A stretch of 38,187 nt of DNA from CAYWGR01 sp964458015. GTDB lineage: Bacteria > Planctomycetota > Planctomycetia > Pirellulales > Thermoguttaceae. Below are positions 26,154 through 34,636 of the stretch, piece after piece; the first letter of the stretch is position 1, and each line of letters begins with the position of its first letter. The notes beneath the pieces were generated by a model, which saw only the letters and a program-made list of their open reading frames with translations, searched no databases and was not told the DNA's origin. A program made the position numbers and the translations under genes. The DNA is taken from positions 1 to 38,187 of the forward strand of contig CAYWGR010000030.1 of assembly GCA_964458015.1 (NCBI GenBank). Direction: 5' to 3'.

Positions 26154-26310
26154 TTCTGGCCAATTCCGATTCTGCGGCGGCAAGCTGCTGCTCGATCGAC
26201 TTTAACTCGCTGGGATCGTCCATTTGTTTTCTCGCTCCGGCCAATTGCTGGCGGAGTGCTTGAATGCGCTGTTGAAGTACATGGGTCTTCTTCTTAACCT
26301 TCTTATCCAT
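26140..26310 (-). CDS. 56-aa charged coiled-coil protein
   Basis: An ATG at 26310 opens a frame of 56 codons ending in TAA at 26140, overlapping the convergent M50-like gene by 14 bp. The protein begins MDKKVKKKTHVLQQRIQALR and then shows regular heptads (QQLAGARKQMDD, LKSIEQQLAAAESELARIK), so a parallel or antiparallel coiled coil of about 45 residues is expected. An AGGGA ribosome site lies nine bases upstream. I recall similar short proteins in planctomycete genomes but cannot name a function. A basic N-terminus could bind nucleic acid. The gene is short enough to be missed by length-limited gene finding. Confidence 0.7.
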   Translation of the reverse strand: MDKKVKKKTHVLQQRIQALRQQLAGARKQMDDPSELKSIEQQLAAAESELARIKED

Positions 26311-26372
26311 GTTGTCGTCCCTATAGAATAGATGATATAAGTATGTCGTTCTCGATGGAGGAGATGTTTTTG

Positions 26373-26394
26373 CTAATCACTAACCACTAACCGC
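26373..26394. repeat. Degenerate CTAACCA short repeat
   Basis: CTAATCACTAACCACTAACC (26373-26392) is three imperfect copies of a 7-mer. It includes the last codons and stop of the nucleotidyltransferase gene (stop at 26387-26389), so the repeat may have supplied its end. It is related in period to the AATCCCT repeats at 13667 and 23350. Confidence 0.4.
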
Positions 26395-27643
26395 TATTCT
26401 CCATCCACTTCTTCACCTGTGCCAACGCTTCCGCTTTCGAGGAAAGCTCGCGATCCAATTGTGCATTGCGAAGACGCTGCAAGAGTGTTTTATACTCCGG
26501 CCCGGGCAGAATGCCAACAGCCTGGAGATCGTCGCCGGTCACCAATGGGGGCGGATCGAGCACCGCGCGAGGTTGCTGCAACAACTCACGACAAAAGGCA
26601 GCAATGCCAGGACCTTCCGGCATCGCCGCTTCGGTAAGCAAGAGCAAATCATCGGCCCCTTCGTTCATAAGCAGGGGATAAAGCTCCGACCATCGCATCG
26701 TTCGTGCGTCGGTCAGCGCCGCGTGATGCTTCACAAGCCAAACTACCCGCTCGGTCTCTTTATTCGAGAGCTTCCACCGACGGCAGACGTCCTCGGCTCC
26801 CGCCGCATCGACCGAAGGATACAACAATGCAGCCAACGCCAGCGGAAATCCGCACATTTCGCCCAATCGAGCGAGAACGCCAAGCGTTTGCGCAAATTGC
26901 TGCTGCTCAAATGCATCACAAGACACAACTTCGGGCAACAGGGCCTCGGCCAAGCGGGTTTCAAGCAGCAACCGCACGCCAACGGCGCGCGAGGCGTCGG
27001 CCAGCAACCGCCGCATCTCCATGGCAATCCGCTCTGGACTAACCGCGCGAATTTCCGAGGCCATCTCTTCGATTGCTCGGCGGGCCTCATCATCAAGCGT
27101 CAAAGAAAAGGCAGCCGTAAACCGCACTGCCCGCAACATCCGCAATTTGTCTTCCGTAAAACGCTCACGGGCGCAGCCAATCGCACGCAGGCGTTTCTCG
27201 GCAAGATCCTCTTGCCCTTCGACGAAGTCGATCACGCGATGGTCGAGCGGATCGTAAAAAAGACCATTGATCGTGAAGTCGCGGCGCGAGGCGTCTTCCT
27301 CGGCCGAACTGAAAGCAACGCTGTCGGGATGGCGGCCGTCGCTATACGCGGCATCGCGGCGGAACGTGGTGACTTCAACCGTGCCTGCCACTTTCGGTCC
27401 TACAACAGCGATCACGCCAAAAGCCGCCCCGATGGCCAACGTGCGCCGCCGGCCGAACAACATTCGGACTTGCTCCGGCGTGGCGTTCGTGGCTACGTCG
27501 TAATCCTTGGGCATACGCTTCAGCAGTTGATCGCGAACGCAACCGCCCGCCCAATAGGCTTCGAACCCAGCTTCGCGCAGCCGGTGGACCACTTCGACGG
27601 CAAAACGGCGTTGTTCTTCAGGATTCGGCATCGGCAAATCCAT
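26387..27643 (-). CDS. CCA tRNA nucleotidyltransferase / poly(A) polymerase family
   Basis: The 418-aa class II nucleotidyltransferase has the catalytic block AGGCVRDQLL followed by KDYDVATNA (two metal-binding Asp), then RRTLAIGAAFG, VEVTTFRRD, the RRDFTINGLFYDP block, and ERFTEDKLRMLRAVRF. It either adds or repairs the CCA end of tRNAs or polyadenylates RNA; sequence alone cannot separate the two here because the deciding helix motifs are not clear. No HD domain is seen, so it is of the shorter type. The ATG at 27643 is preferred over a TTG at 27700. It has no obvious ribosome site; ATG 27631 is an alternative. No co-transcribed neighbours. Confidence 0.88.
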   Translation of the reverse strand: MDLPMPNPEEQRRFAVEVVHRLREAGFEAYWAGGCVRDQLLKRMPKDYDVATNATPEQVRMLFGRRRTLAIGAAFGVIAVVGPKVAGTVEVTTFRRDAAYSDGRHPDSVAFSSAEEDASRRDFTINGLFYDPLDHRVIDFVEGQEDLAEKRLRAIGCARERFTEDKLRMLRAVRFTAAFSLTLDDEARRAIEEMASEIRAVSPERIAMEMRRLLADASRAVGVRLLLETRLAEALLPEVVSCDAFEQQQFAQTLGVLARLGEMCGFPLALAALLYPSVDAAGAEDVCRRWKLSNKETERVVWLVKHHAALTDARTMRWSELYPLLMNEGADDLLLLTEAAMPEGPGIAAFCRELLQQPRAVLDPPPLVTGDDLQAVGILPGPEYKTLLQRLRNAQLDRELSSKAEALAQVKKWMENSG

Positions 27644-27925
27644 TGTGAACGCTGGACGCCCATTCGGCAAGCGATCCCGACTCGTTGGCGGGCCAATCAA
27701 TGGTTAAATATGGGGAAAACGTTAGTACGCTTTCGTTTTACTCGCCCAACCCTACCGAAAACTAACCGGCCCTAGAGTCGTCAGGGGGGCGAAAAGGTAT
27801 CCCATATTCAACGGGCAATCGAGATACCATTTGCCGATAAAGATTCTGAGGAAGTGTCGTGCAAGGAATGCCAAGGGGCTGCCTGCTTTGCGCAGATTGC
27901 CCAATTTGTAGGAAAGGATACCGAA

Positions 27926-28495
27926 ATGGCGGCTCGATTCCTGTCGGTTCTTGGTTTTGCTCTTATCACCTTGGGTTCCTCGGCACAGCTTTCGGCCGAT
28001 TTGATGGGCGAAATTATCCAAGATGTCAAACGTCGCCAGTGCTGGCCCGAGCCTTTTTCGGGCTGGGACCGAGAAACGGTACGAGCCCCCTTTGTGATTC
28101 AGGTAGCCAACGGCTGGCGTCGGCAAAACATGCTGGGCGAGTTTCATTTCGAGCCCAACAACGGCCAATTAACCGAGGCAGGTCGCAAAAAAGTCTTGTG
28201 GATTTTGACGGTTTGCCCCGAACAACACCGTTTGATTTACGTTCATGCCGCGGAACAGAACTCGGAAACCCTTGCCCGCATTGCGTCGGTACAACAACTA
28301 TCCAGTCAAATTTCCCCCAACCGTCCCGCACCGGTATTGGCTACAACGATTCCCGACGACGGCTGGCCGGCGGACGAAGTTGATGCCATTAGCCGAAAAT
28401 ACCAGTCGTCGATGCCTTCACCCCGGTTGCCGGCAGCATCGAGTGGCGCTGGAAGCGGCAGCGGTGGCAGTGGCGGCGGCATGGGTGGGCAGTAG
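27926..28495 (+). CDS. Small secreted conserved protein with Gly/Ser-rich tail
   Basis: The 189-aa exported protein has a signal peptide ending near QLSADL. Conserved-looking segments are DVKRRQCWPEPFSGWDRE, QVANGWRRQNMLGEFHFEPNNGQLTEAGRKKV, and IYVHAAEQNSETLARIASVQQ, followed by a Pro/Ala stretch and a tail of Ser and Gly ending in GGMGGQ. I recognise this as a recurring planctomycete secreted family, some members of which show OmpA-like 'xxxYVH' features, but no function is known to me. AAAGGA at 27913-27918 precedes the ATG at 27926; an upstream frame extension lacks a ribosome site. The TPR gene 212 bp downstream may be related in function. Confidence 0.75.
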   Translation: MAARFLSVLGFALITLGSSAQLSADLMGEIIQDVKRRQCWPEPFSGWDRETVRAPFVIQVANGWRRQNMLGEFHFEPNNGQLTEAGRKKVLWILTVCPEQHRLIYVHAAEQNSETLARIASVQQLSSQISPNRPAPVLATTIPDDGWPADEVDAISRKYQSSMPSPRLPAASSGAGSGSGGSGGGMGGQ

Positions 28496-28707
28496 CAATC
28501 ATTAGCCATACTGCGCTTTTTGTACATCTTATCAAGTAACGAGCCGTCACAGACGCTAACACTGCTAAATTTTCGCCAGTCGGCAAGTTCGCTATAGGAC
28601 TTCAAGCAACGAAGTCGATTTGTAGAACGAGGCCGCTTGTCGGCAACAGACGTAAAAAAGATCGTACTCGTTAGCGACGATCCAACTGGGGAAAGCAGAG
28701 GTGTCGC

Positions 28708-30063
28708 GTGGCAAAATGTTGGCCAAAATTTTGGGCCGTGCCGCTAGCACTACTAGCATGGGTGGCCCCCTGCATTCTGGCGCCGGTATGTTTCACTGCC
28801 TATGCCGAGGAAGCAAAATCCTGGACGGATTCCATCACCTCGCCGTTCAAGCAGCTAGGCAAGGCAATAAATCCCGCGCCTAACCCTGCTATCAAAAAAC
28901 TAGGCCCCGAGGACGACGCCCTTTCGCTAAAAACAGGCACAAAACCTGGGCCTAAACTTTATGTCGCTATCGCCCACTTATACGAGCAGTCGGGCAAGGC
29001 CGCCGAGGCGGAACAGCAATATCTTTTAGCTTTGCACGAAAAGCCCGACGATGTGTCGGCGCTGCTAGGCTACGCCCACCTTAAGGAAATGCAGGAAAAA
29101 CCGAGCGAAGCCATTCAAATTTATCAACGTGCGGTCAAAGCTCAACCAAAAGATGCTTCGGTTCACAACAACTTAGGCATGTGCTATTCGCGGCAGAACC
29201 GCTTGGATGAGGCCGTGGCCTCGGTCAATCTTGCAACCCAATTAGAGCCTAAGAACGCGCTCTACCGCAATAACCTCGCCACGTTGTTGGTCGATCAAGG
29301 GAAATGGAGCGAAGCTCTTGGACAATTCCGTGCCGTGCATAGCGATCCGGCAGCCTTCTATAACATGGGCTATTTGTTGAACAAAAAAGGCGAATCGCAA
29401 GCATCGATGCAATATTTTGCCTTGGCCTTGCGAGCGGATCCCACGATGGAACCTGCCCGACTTTGGGTCGAACATCTCCAAAGAACGACCTCGCAGGCTC
29501 GATTGCCGCAAAACAATATGCCATCGAATATGCCGATCCCCCAGGGGCCTGCTCCAACCGAAATTCCACGTGAGACTTATGCGCCGCCTCAAGCTGCTGC
29601 GATCACAATGCCGCAGCCTGCCGTGCAGAAAGCAAACAATCCGTACATCAACTACGGACCTCCTGCTCAACAGGCTATGCCGGTAATGTCGTCACAGCCG
29701 ATGGGCCCAGGAATGCAAAATCCTCGTAATAGTTATGCCGCGCAGCAAGCTGCTCCGGTCACGGTGCCGCAAGCCGTGGTAAAAAACGAAGCCCCGCGGA
29801 ACAACTATCTGCCGCCGGTTTCCAATACGAGACCAATGCAGCAACTCAACGCAAATGCTCAGCAAGCGACGCCTTCGTGGAACGCGATGACGCCGCCCGA
29901 GGAGCCCTCGACGCGGCGTTTGCCGCCGACGAAAAAGACCACCTCGGCTGCCGATGGTCCTTCGCTGCCCGGCATTTCCTACGAGCGCCCAACAGCGCCC
30001 TCGGCTCCGCTGCCGCCGCCCTGGACAAACTCTGCAATCCGGCCGTTACCGCGTGTGGAATGA
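28708..30063 (+). CDS. Secreted tetratricopeptide-repeat protein
   Basis: The 451-aa exported protein starts at GTG 28708 (VAKCWPKFWAVPLALLAW); cleavage is likely near AYA-EEA. Residues ~85-245 form four or five TPR units: AIAHLYEQSGKAAEAEQQYLLALHEKPDD, then AYAHLKEMQEKPSEA, NLGMCYSRQNRLDEA, NLATLLVDQGKWSEA and NMGYLLNKKGESQAS. The C-terminal ~190 residues are low-complexity, rich in Gln, Pro, Ala and Met, with recurring NNY(LI) and PRNSY motifs. TPRs mediate protein-protein contacts, so it is probably an assembly or scaffold protein outside the cytoplasm. An overlapping frame using ATG 28716 lacks any signal or TPR. A hairpin at 30139-30181 follows the stop. Confidence 0.85.
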   Translation: MAKCWPKFWAVPLALLAWVAPCILAPVCFTAYAEEAKSWTDSITSPFKQLGKAINPAPNPAIKKLGPEDDALSLKTGTKPGPKLYVAIAHLYEQSGKAAEAEQQYLLALHEKPDDVSALLGYAHLKEMQEKPSEAIQIYQRAVKAQPKDASVHNNLGMCYSRQNRLDEAVASVNLATQLEPKNALYRNNLATLLVDQGKWSEALGQFRAVHSDPAAFYNMGYLLNKKGESQASMQYFALALRADPTMEPARLWVEHLQRTTSQARLPQNNMPSNMPIPQGPAPTEIPRETYAPPQAAAITMPQPAVQKANNPYINYGPPAQQAMPVMSSQPMGPGMQNPRNSYAAQQAAPVTVPQAVVKNEAPRNNYLPPVSNTRPMQQLNANAQQATPSWNAMTPPEEPSTRRLPPTKKTTSAADGPSLPGISYERPTAPSAPLPPPWTNSAIRPLPRVE

Positions 30064-30138
30064 TCTCGTTCAACCAAACACCCCCTCTGCCGCAGGACCA
30101 AGCCTCCTTTGAAGCAGGATTTCAGGCTCGTTCCAAGT

Positions 30139-30181
30139 GGAGAAAAACGGGTTCTATCCCGCAAAAGAGACTCTTTTCTCC
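30139..30181 (+). terminator. Nested hairpin downstream of the TPR gene
   Basis: GGAGAAAA (30139-30146) pairs with TTTTCTCC (30174-30181), and inside it CGGG (30148-30151) pairs with CCCG (30158-30161). It begins 76 bp after the TPR stop. No T-run follows, so factor-independent termination is not assured. Confidence 0.4.
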
Positions 30182-30484
30182 GCATCGGAGATCCGTCCAA
30201 GCAATTCCGGCCCTTGTGGTTGGGCGTCTTAGCGATTATCTTTGATTATTTGGCTCTCTGGGGCTGTAGCTCAGTCGTAACAACGACATCGTTCTGTAAA
30301 GTGCTGCATTCCCATTCACAATAAGGACTTATGCCAGAAAGTGACTCTATTAATTTGTCGTTTATTATGCCTATGCGACTTATTTTAACCATTGGTAATG
30401 GCCACAATAATGGCCATACTCTGATTTTTGGGAGATACAGCGATGGCCACGATCGAGAAACCATCCGGCAATAATTGAGCTTGT

Positions 30485-30510
30485 GATTAACGGTTGTGAG
30501 ACCGTTAATC
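30485..30510. terminator. Perfect 10-bp stem-loop near the end of the kinase gene
   Basis: GATTAACGGT (30485-30494), loop TGTGAG, ACCGTTAATC (30501-30510). It lies 57 bp beyond the stop of the minus-strand kinase operon and could end its transcript. There is no strong U-run in either direction. Confidence 0.4.
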
Positions 30511-30567
30511 TACGGCACCATAGCAAATCGGTGTGTCCAGAGGTTGCGCATTGAGCCATATTCGGTA

Positions 30568-33500
30568 TCATTGCTCCAGCCTGTCCAGGATCTGCTTCAG
30601 AGCTTGTTCGTAGGGGAAATCCACGTACCGAATCAATTGGCGGCTTTCAATCTTGAGGGCGGCAGCATTTGCGGCAGATTCGGTGGCAGCGATCTTGCGT
30701 TGGAATTCGGCGTGGATCGTGCGCGACTTCGCTCGGCCTTCCTCGTAAAGTTTCTGAGCTTTGGTGCTTTGATCGGCAACAACAGCGTCTAGCTCGGCTA
30801 ACGGTTTGTCCAAAGACCGCCGTCCTTCTTCTACCGCTAAAGCAACGTACTCCCGGAGTTGTCCCGCCCAATAAAATAGCGGCTGGGAGGGCTTCTTTTT
30901 GATGAGTTCCGTCAAAGCATCCAGCGCCGAGGAATAAGATCGCTTCTCGAAGAGAATCCAGACATTCCCTTGCAGCGGCAGCCATTGGTCGGGATATTGG
31001 CTCTTGATGGCGTCGAATTGCCGTTGGGCCGAATCCCGCTGCTTGTTCTTCATTAGAAGAAGGCCATAGAGCAGCTTCGGCTCGATCTCCTTGCCAGCAG
31101 CCCCAACGGCGGCGGTATAATCGCCTTCGGCCTCGGGCATGTTGATGCGGCTCCGGCCGATATCAGCGGCTAGCTTGCGAATGGCGGTTTTCGCATCCTC
31201 GCTGAGCCGAGGGGGCCGGTTGTCGGGCAGGAACAACTCCGGCGTTTGCGCGATCTTGAGTTGTGCAAATGCATCTTGCAGATAGCTGAACAATTCGTTC
31301 GATTCCAGGCGGTTGTCGTGGTTTTGATCGGCAGAGCCCCTATAACCTTGGGCCACCAGCCAAGCAAACCGCCCATGCCCCTTTTCAGGCCAATCCATGC
31401 CTCGTTGACCGGCCGTGCAACTGGCGATGGCCGTGACTGTGCGGAACGGCGATCGGCCGGGTGGCGTTTTGAGCGATCGAATCATTTCAGCAGTAGATGG
31501 CTCTTTGGCTAGGTCAGCCCCTTTGCCAGCATGACTGCTGTCCATTAGCAACAACTTGTCCTTAGCAGGACATTTTTCGAGTTCATCGACTAGCCATTGG
31601 AGCGGCAGGCCGGTTGTACTCATGCGTTTTGGATCAAATCCCTTCGGTGCCAGATACACATGACCGTCATTCGTATAGGCATGGCCCGAGACGAACACCA
31701 ACAGATGATGGTCGGAACCGGTCCGCCCGAGTCGTTCGGGAATACTCTTTTGGAGGTTGCCGAGGGTTTCATCGGTCAACAACAACGCTTGGTCTTCGGG
31801 CACTTGGTAACGACCGACCAGCGTATCGCGGAGCAGCGTGGCGTCGGCCACGGGATATTCCAACCGGCTGAGCGACGATGGGTAATCTTGGGTTCCGATA
31901 ACAATCGCCCAGCGTGTTGGATCACTTGTCCGGCGAGCGGCCAAGGAGATGGCCTCGGCGTTCCGCCGGTCCAGGGATTGATGGGTGATTTCCACGGCAT
32001 CGCCCCGGCGCAAGTCGCGCACTTCGGCTGGTCCGCCGCTCAAGGTGACCGTGCAACTCGCGCCAATGTTATATCGCGTGGGTTTTTTCTCACCCTGGCG
32101 AATTACATCCAACGCCTTCCCCTGGACGGCGTCAATGATTCCACTATCGTGCAGAATACGATGCGCAGCGATGCGAACGATCCGAGTGTCATGGGCCACC
32201 GTGGCTTTGTCGCCCGGCATGAGGTCGGAAGGTTTTAGGCGTCGTTCGTCGATCGAAGAGAGATTGTTGATCGAAATCTCACAAGGATCGGCCAGCGGCA
32301 ACGTCAACATTTTCTTGCCAACTTCCAAAGTGAGCTTGCCCGACTGAACCTCACGAATGATTCCTTCGCTCGTAACACTGCGTTCAACAGTCAATTCAGC
32401 GGCCTCGCGGCCCGAGTCTCGGCCGATATGGCGCACCGATGCCCAGTCATTCGCTTTCAAATCCGCAACAGTCATTGACGAGACACTGCCATTGAACGTG
32501 ATCTTCAGTTCGGCGGGGACGGTCAGGACGAGATCCTCTTCTTTGCCCTGCCGGTTGGGAACCGCCAAAACAATCCGTTTTTGCTCCGCTTCAACTTGCT
32601 TGATACGTCCACGACAGACAACCGCCCGATAGGCATGGATTTCCAAAAAACGTCGGCCTGAGGAATTCTGCTCGTATTGGACGCGCACAAAATCGTCCGG
32701 CAACACCTGATCGAGCGGCTCGGGCTTGTCGTTGATAAACACCTTGTCGTAGCGAGGCGTAAGCCGGATCTCTTCAAGCCGTTCCTTGTCGTCGGCCACT
32801 TTCACGGCGATGCGATAGTCTTCCGGGTAGACGTGGGTGATCGTTCCTTGGACCGGTTTTGCTGCCGGGGGCGGTGGCGGAGCCGAGGGTAGGAGCATGG
32901 CGATGCAGAGCACAAGCGAGAGCCCCATGGCCGTCATTGCTACATAGCGCATCCGCCGCTTCTGCTTGGCTGCGGCTGCTTGGGCGGCCACGGCCGTCGG
33001 ATCCGGCCGTGGAGCAATCACCAACGCCGACTTAGGCCGCAAGTCCCATAATGCCTCCTCGGCCGATTGGTAGCGTTGCGACGGATCCTTGGCGATCATG
33101 CGTTGGACCACTTGCGCCAGTTCGTCAGGAACACCTTCCAAGACGCGATGGATGGGCAACAGATTGCGATCGGGCGCGGCGTGCCACATCATCCAGGCGA
33201 TCTGTTTATCGCGACCGAAACTGCCGAGTCCCGGAAACAACGTCTCGAACTGCTTGCCGCACATCAACTCGTAGGCCGAAAAGCCCAGTGAATAGAGATC
33301 GCTGGCCGGTCCGACCGAGCCGAATTGCGGTGAGAGCATTTCGGGGGCCATGTACTTGGTGGTGCCCTTTAAGAGACTCCCGCCTTCGTCGTTGGCGCGG
33401 CGGGCGAGTCCGAAATCACCCAGCTTCACCCGGCCTTGTGCGTCCGTCAGGAGATTGCTGGGTTTGATGTCGCCGTGGATGATGCCGTTGGAGTGCAGGA

Positions 33501-33843
33501 ATTGCAGGCCGCTTAGACTGCACGCCAAGACCAGCCGCAAATAGTCGAGATCAATCCCGTCGCTTTGCGTGGCCGGTTGCAAGCTCCCCCGCATCAACTC
33601 CAAAATCAGCCAGCCCTTCGAGCGAACGAGGTCGTGGATCGTCAAAATGCTTGGATGCTGGAGCGAAGCTAAGAGTTGGGCCTCCTGCCAGTAACGTGCC
33701 AGTTGCTGTTCGTTGGTCAGAAACTGCTGATGGATCTGCTTGACGGCTACCTCTCGGCCCAGTTCGCGGTCGCGGGCGCGGTAGACGACGGCGAAGTCGC
33801 CGCTGGCGATCGTATCGAGAAGTTCGTAGCGCCCAATGTCCAT
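30568..33843 (-). CDS. Ser/Thr protein kinase fused to a caspase-like domain with Cys-to-Ser change
   Basis: The 1091-aa membrane protein has a PknB-type kinase at residues ~5-275: Lys35 in VAVK, catalytic Asp125 in HGDIKPSN, Asp143 of DFG, and APE. The Gly loop is degenerate (IASGDFAVVY). A Pro/Ala segment and one TM helix (about 298-318) follow. Next comes a ~320-residue region of beta-rich repeats. A caspase-like (C14) domain lies at about 645-855, starting WAIVIGTQDYP, with His721 in VFVSGHAY. The position of the catalytic Cys in the usual DxCHxG is Ser770 in DSSHAG. The end (about 900-1091) is helical with TPR-like and coiled-coil character. It is the last gene of the Tad operon, one base after the zinc-ribbon gene. 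The caspase domain is probably inactive as a Cys protease. Confidence 0.88.
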   Translation of the reverse strand: MDIGRYELLDTIASGDFAVVYRARDRELGREVAVKQIHQQFLTNEQQLARYWQEAQLLASLQHPSILTIHDLVRSKGWLILELMRGSLQPATQSDGIDLDYLRLVLACSLSGLQFLHSNGIIHGDIKPSNLLTDAQGRVKLGDFGLARRANDEGGSLLKGTTKYMAPEMLSPQFGSVGPASDLYSLGFSAYELMCGKQFETLFPGLGSFGRDKQIAWMMWHAAPDRNLLPIHRVLEGVPDELAQVVQRMIAKDPSQRYQSAEEALWDLRPKSALVIAPRPDPTAVAAQAAAAKQKRRMRYVAMTAMGLSLVLCIAMLLPSAPPPPPAAKPVQGTITHVYPEDYRIAVKVADDKERLEEIRLTPRYDKVFINDKPEPLDQVLPDDFVRVQYEQNSSGRRFLEIHAYRAVVCRGRIKQVEAEQKRIVLAVPNRQGKEEDLVLTVPAELKITFNGSVSSMTVADLKANDWASVRHIGRDSGREAAELTVERSVTSEGIIREVQSGKLTLEVGKKMLTLPLADPCEISINNLSSIDERRLKPSDLMPGDKATVAHDTRIVRIAAHRILHDSGIIDAVQGKALDVIRQGEKKPTRYNIGASCTVTLSGGPAEVRDLRRGDAVEITHQSLDRRNAEAISLAARRTSDPTRWAIVIGTQDYPSSLSRLEYPVADATLLRDTLVGRYQVPEDQALLLTDETLGNLQKSIPERLGRTGSDHHLLVFVSGHAYTNDGHVYLAPKGFDPKRMSTTGLPLQWLVDELEKCPAKDKLLLMDSSHAGKGADLAKEPSTAEMIRSLKTPPGRSPFRTVTAIASCTAGQRGMDWPEKGHGRFAWLVAQGYRGSADQNHDNRLESNELFSYLQDAFAQLKIAQTPELFLPDNRPPRLSEDAKTAIRKLAADIGRSRINMPEAEGDYTAAVGAAGKEIEPKLLYGLLLMKNKQRDSAQRQFDAIKSQYPDQWLPLQGNVWILFEKRSYSSALDALTELIKKKPSQPLFYWAGQLREYVALAVEEGRRSLDKPLAELDAVVADQSTKAQKLYEEGRAKSRTIHAEFQRKIAATESAANAAALKIESRQLIRYVDFPYEQALKQILDRLEQ

Positions 33844-33844
33844 T

Positions 33845-34636
33845 CTAACCTCCGCTCAACAATACCAAGATCGCCTCGTCCAGTTCCTTGTCCTTCGTGC
33901 GGCTGCCGGTCAATCCGCGTTGATTGCCGCCGGGCTCGGCCCGAAGCATGTCCAAAACGCTGCGGTAACACTGTTGCTCTGTTTTATGGTCGCCGCGCGT
34001 GTATGCTTGGCGGGCCTCGCGAAGTTTTAGCTGATAAGGCTCCAACTGTTTGGAATTGAGATCTCCCAGGCCAAAATAATGGTCGGTGAGTCTCTGCCGC
34101 ATCTGGGCCTTCATGCGCGATCCCGATTGGGGCGAGGATTCCACATCCATTAGCACCATCACAATCGACAATACGACGCTGATCGTGAGCACACCCACCA
34201 TCACCAGCGGATTAACGGATCGTTGATTTTGCTCTGCCTTTTTCTCCGTGCCGCCTTCTTCCAACCGCAACTCGGGCAGTTTGCCGTCCGTGGCCAGTTT
34301 CAGGGGCGATTCGGCAGCCTCGGCCGCGATGAATCGGGCAACTTTACTGCGTTTCACAGGCGATACCGGCACGAGCGGCGTTGGAATTGCCTGGACCGAC
34401 AACGGTGCTGCGGGACTCGTGGGTTCACGAAGCTTTCGAGGCGGTTTTACAGCAGCAACGGGCTGGGAAGAACCCGCCAATACGGAAACCGCTTCCACCG
34501 GCGTCTCGTCGGCCACGGCGTCTTTCGGCACCCACAATCGCCCCTTACAGTGCGCGCAGTTGACGTATCCACCGGCCTGACCGTTGGGCACTTGCAGAGG
34601 CGTTTTACAGCGTGGGCAGTCGATCTTGATGGCCAT
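33845..34636 (-). CDS. Zinc-ribbon single-pass membrane protein
   Basis: The 263-aa protein begins with a zinc ribbon, CPRC (Cys7, Cys10) and CAHC (Cys27, Cys30), followed by a Pro/Ala/Val-rich linker, one TM helix near residues 145-165 (LVMVGVLTISVVLSIVMVL) and a helical domain after it (RMKAQMRQRLTDHYFGLGDLNSKQLEPYQLKL). The same ribbon occurs at the start of many planctomycete membrane proteins. It directly abuts the tadC stop and is followed after one base by the kinase gene, so it is part of the Tad operon. It may link the kinase and the pilus machine. The function is unknown. Confidence 0.8.
   Translation of the reverse strand: MAIKIDCPRCKTPLQVPNGQAGGYVNCAHCKGRLWVPKDAVADETPVEAVSVLAGSSQPVAAVKPPRKLREPTSPAAPLSVQAIPTPLVPVSPVKRSKVARFIAAEAAESPLKLATDGKLPELRLEEGGTEKKAEQNQRSVNPLVMVGVLTISVVLSIVMVLMDVESSPQSGSRMKAQMRQRLTDHYFGLGDLNSKQLEPYQLKLREARQAYTRGDHKTEQQCYRSVLDMLRAEPGGNQRGLTGSRTKDKELDEAILVLLSGG

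Larger units (their letters stand above)
30064..30567. other. 504-bp convergent intergenic region with hairpins and a tRNA-like remnant
   Basis: No gene is supported. It holds a nested hairpin (30139-30181), a sequence opening like a tRNA (30260-30325), a near-tandem AATGGCCA repeat (about 30397-30418), and a perfect stem-loop (30485-30510). From about 30240 the composition turns AT-rich compared with both neighbours, consistent with degraded or foreign sequence. Confidence 0.6.

Noticed and set aside
26459..27775. Long plus-strand frame opposite the nucleotidyltransferase, 438 codons
   Set aside because: It mirrors the codon structure of a clear CCA/poly(A) polymerase on the other strand. 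Its product is rich in Arg, His and Gln, as antisense frames of GC-rich genes often are.
30260..30325. Possible tRNA gene
   Set aside because: The first 15 bases look right, but the D-arm has no partner, the 3' end does not pair with GGGGCTG, and no clear anticodon arm forms. Kept only as a remnant.
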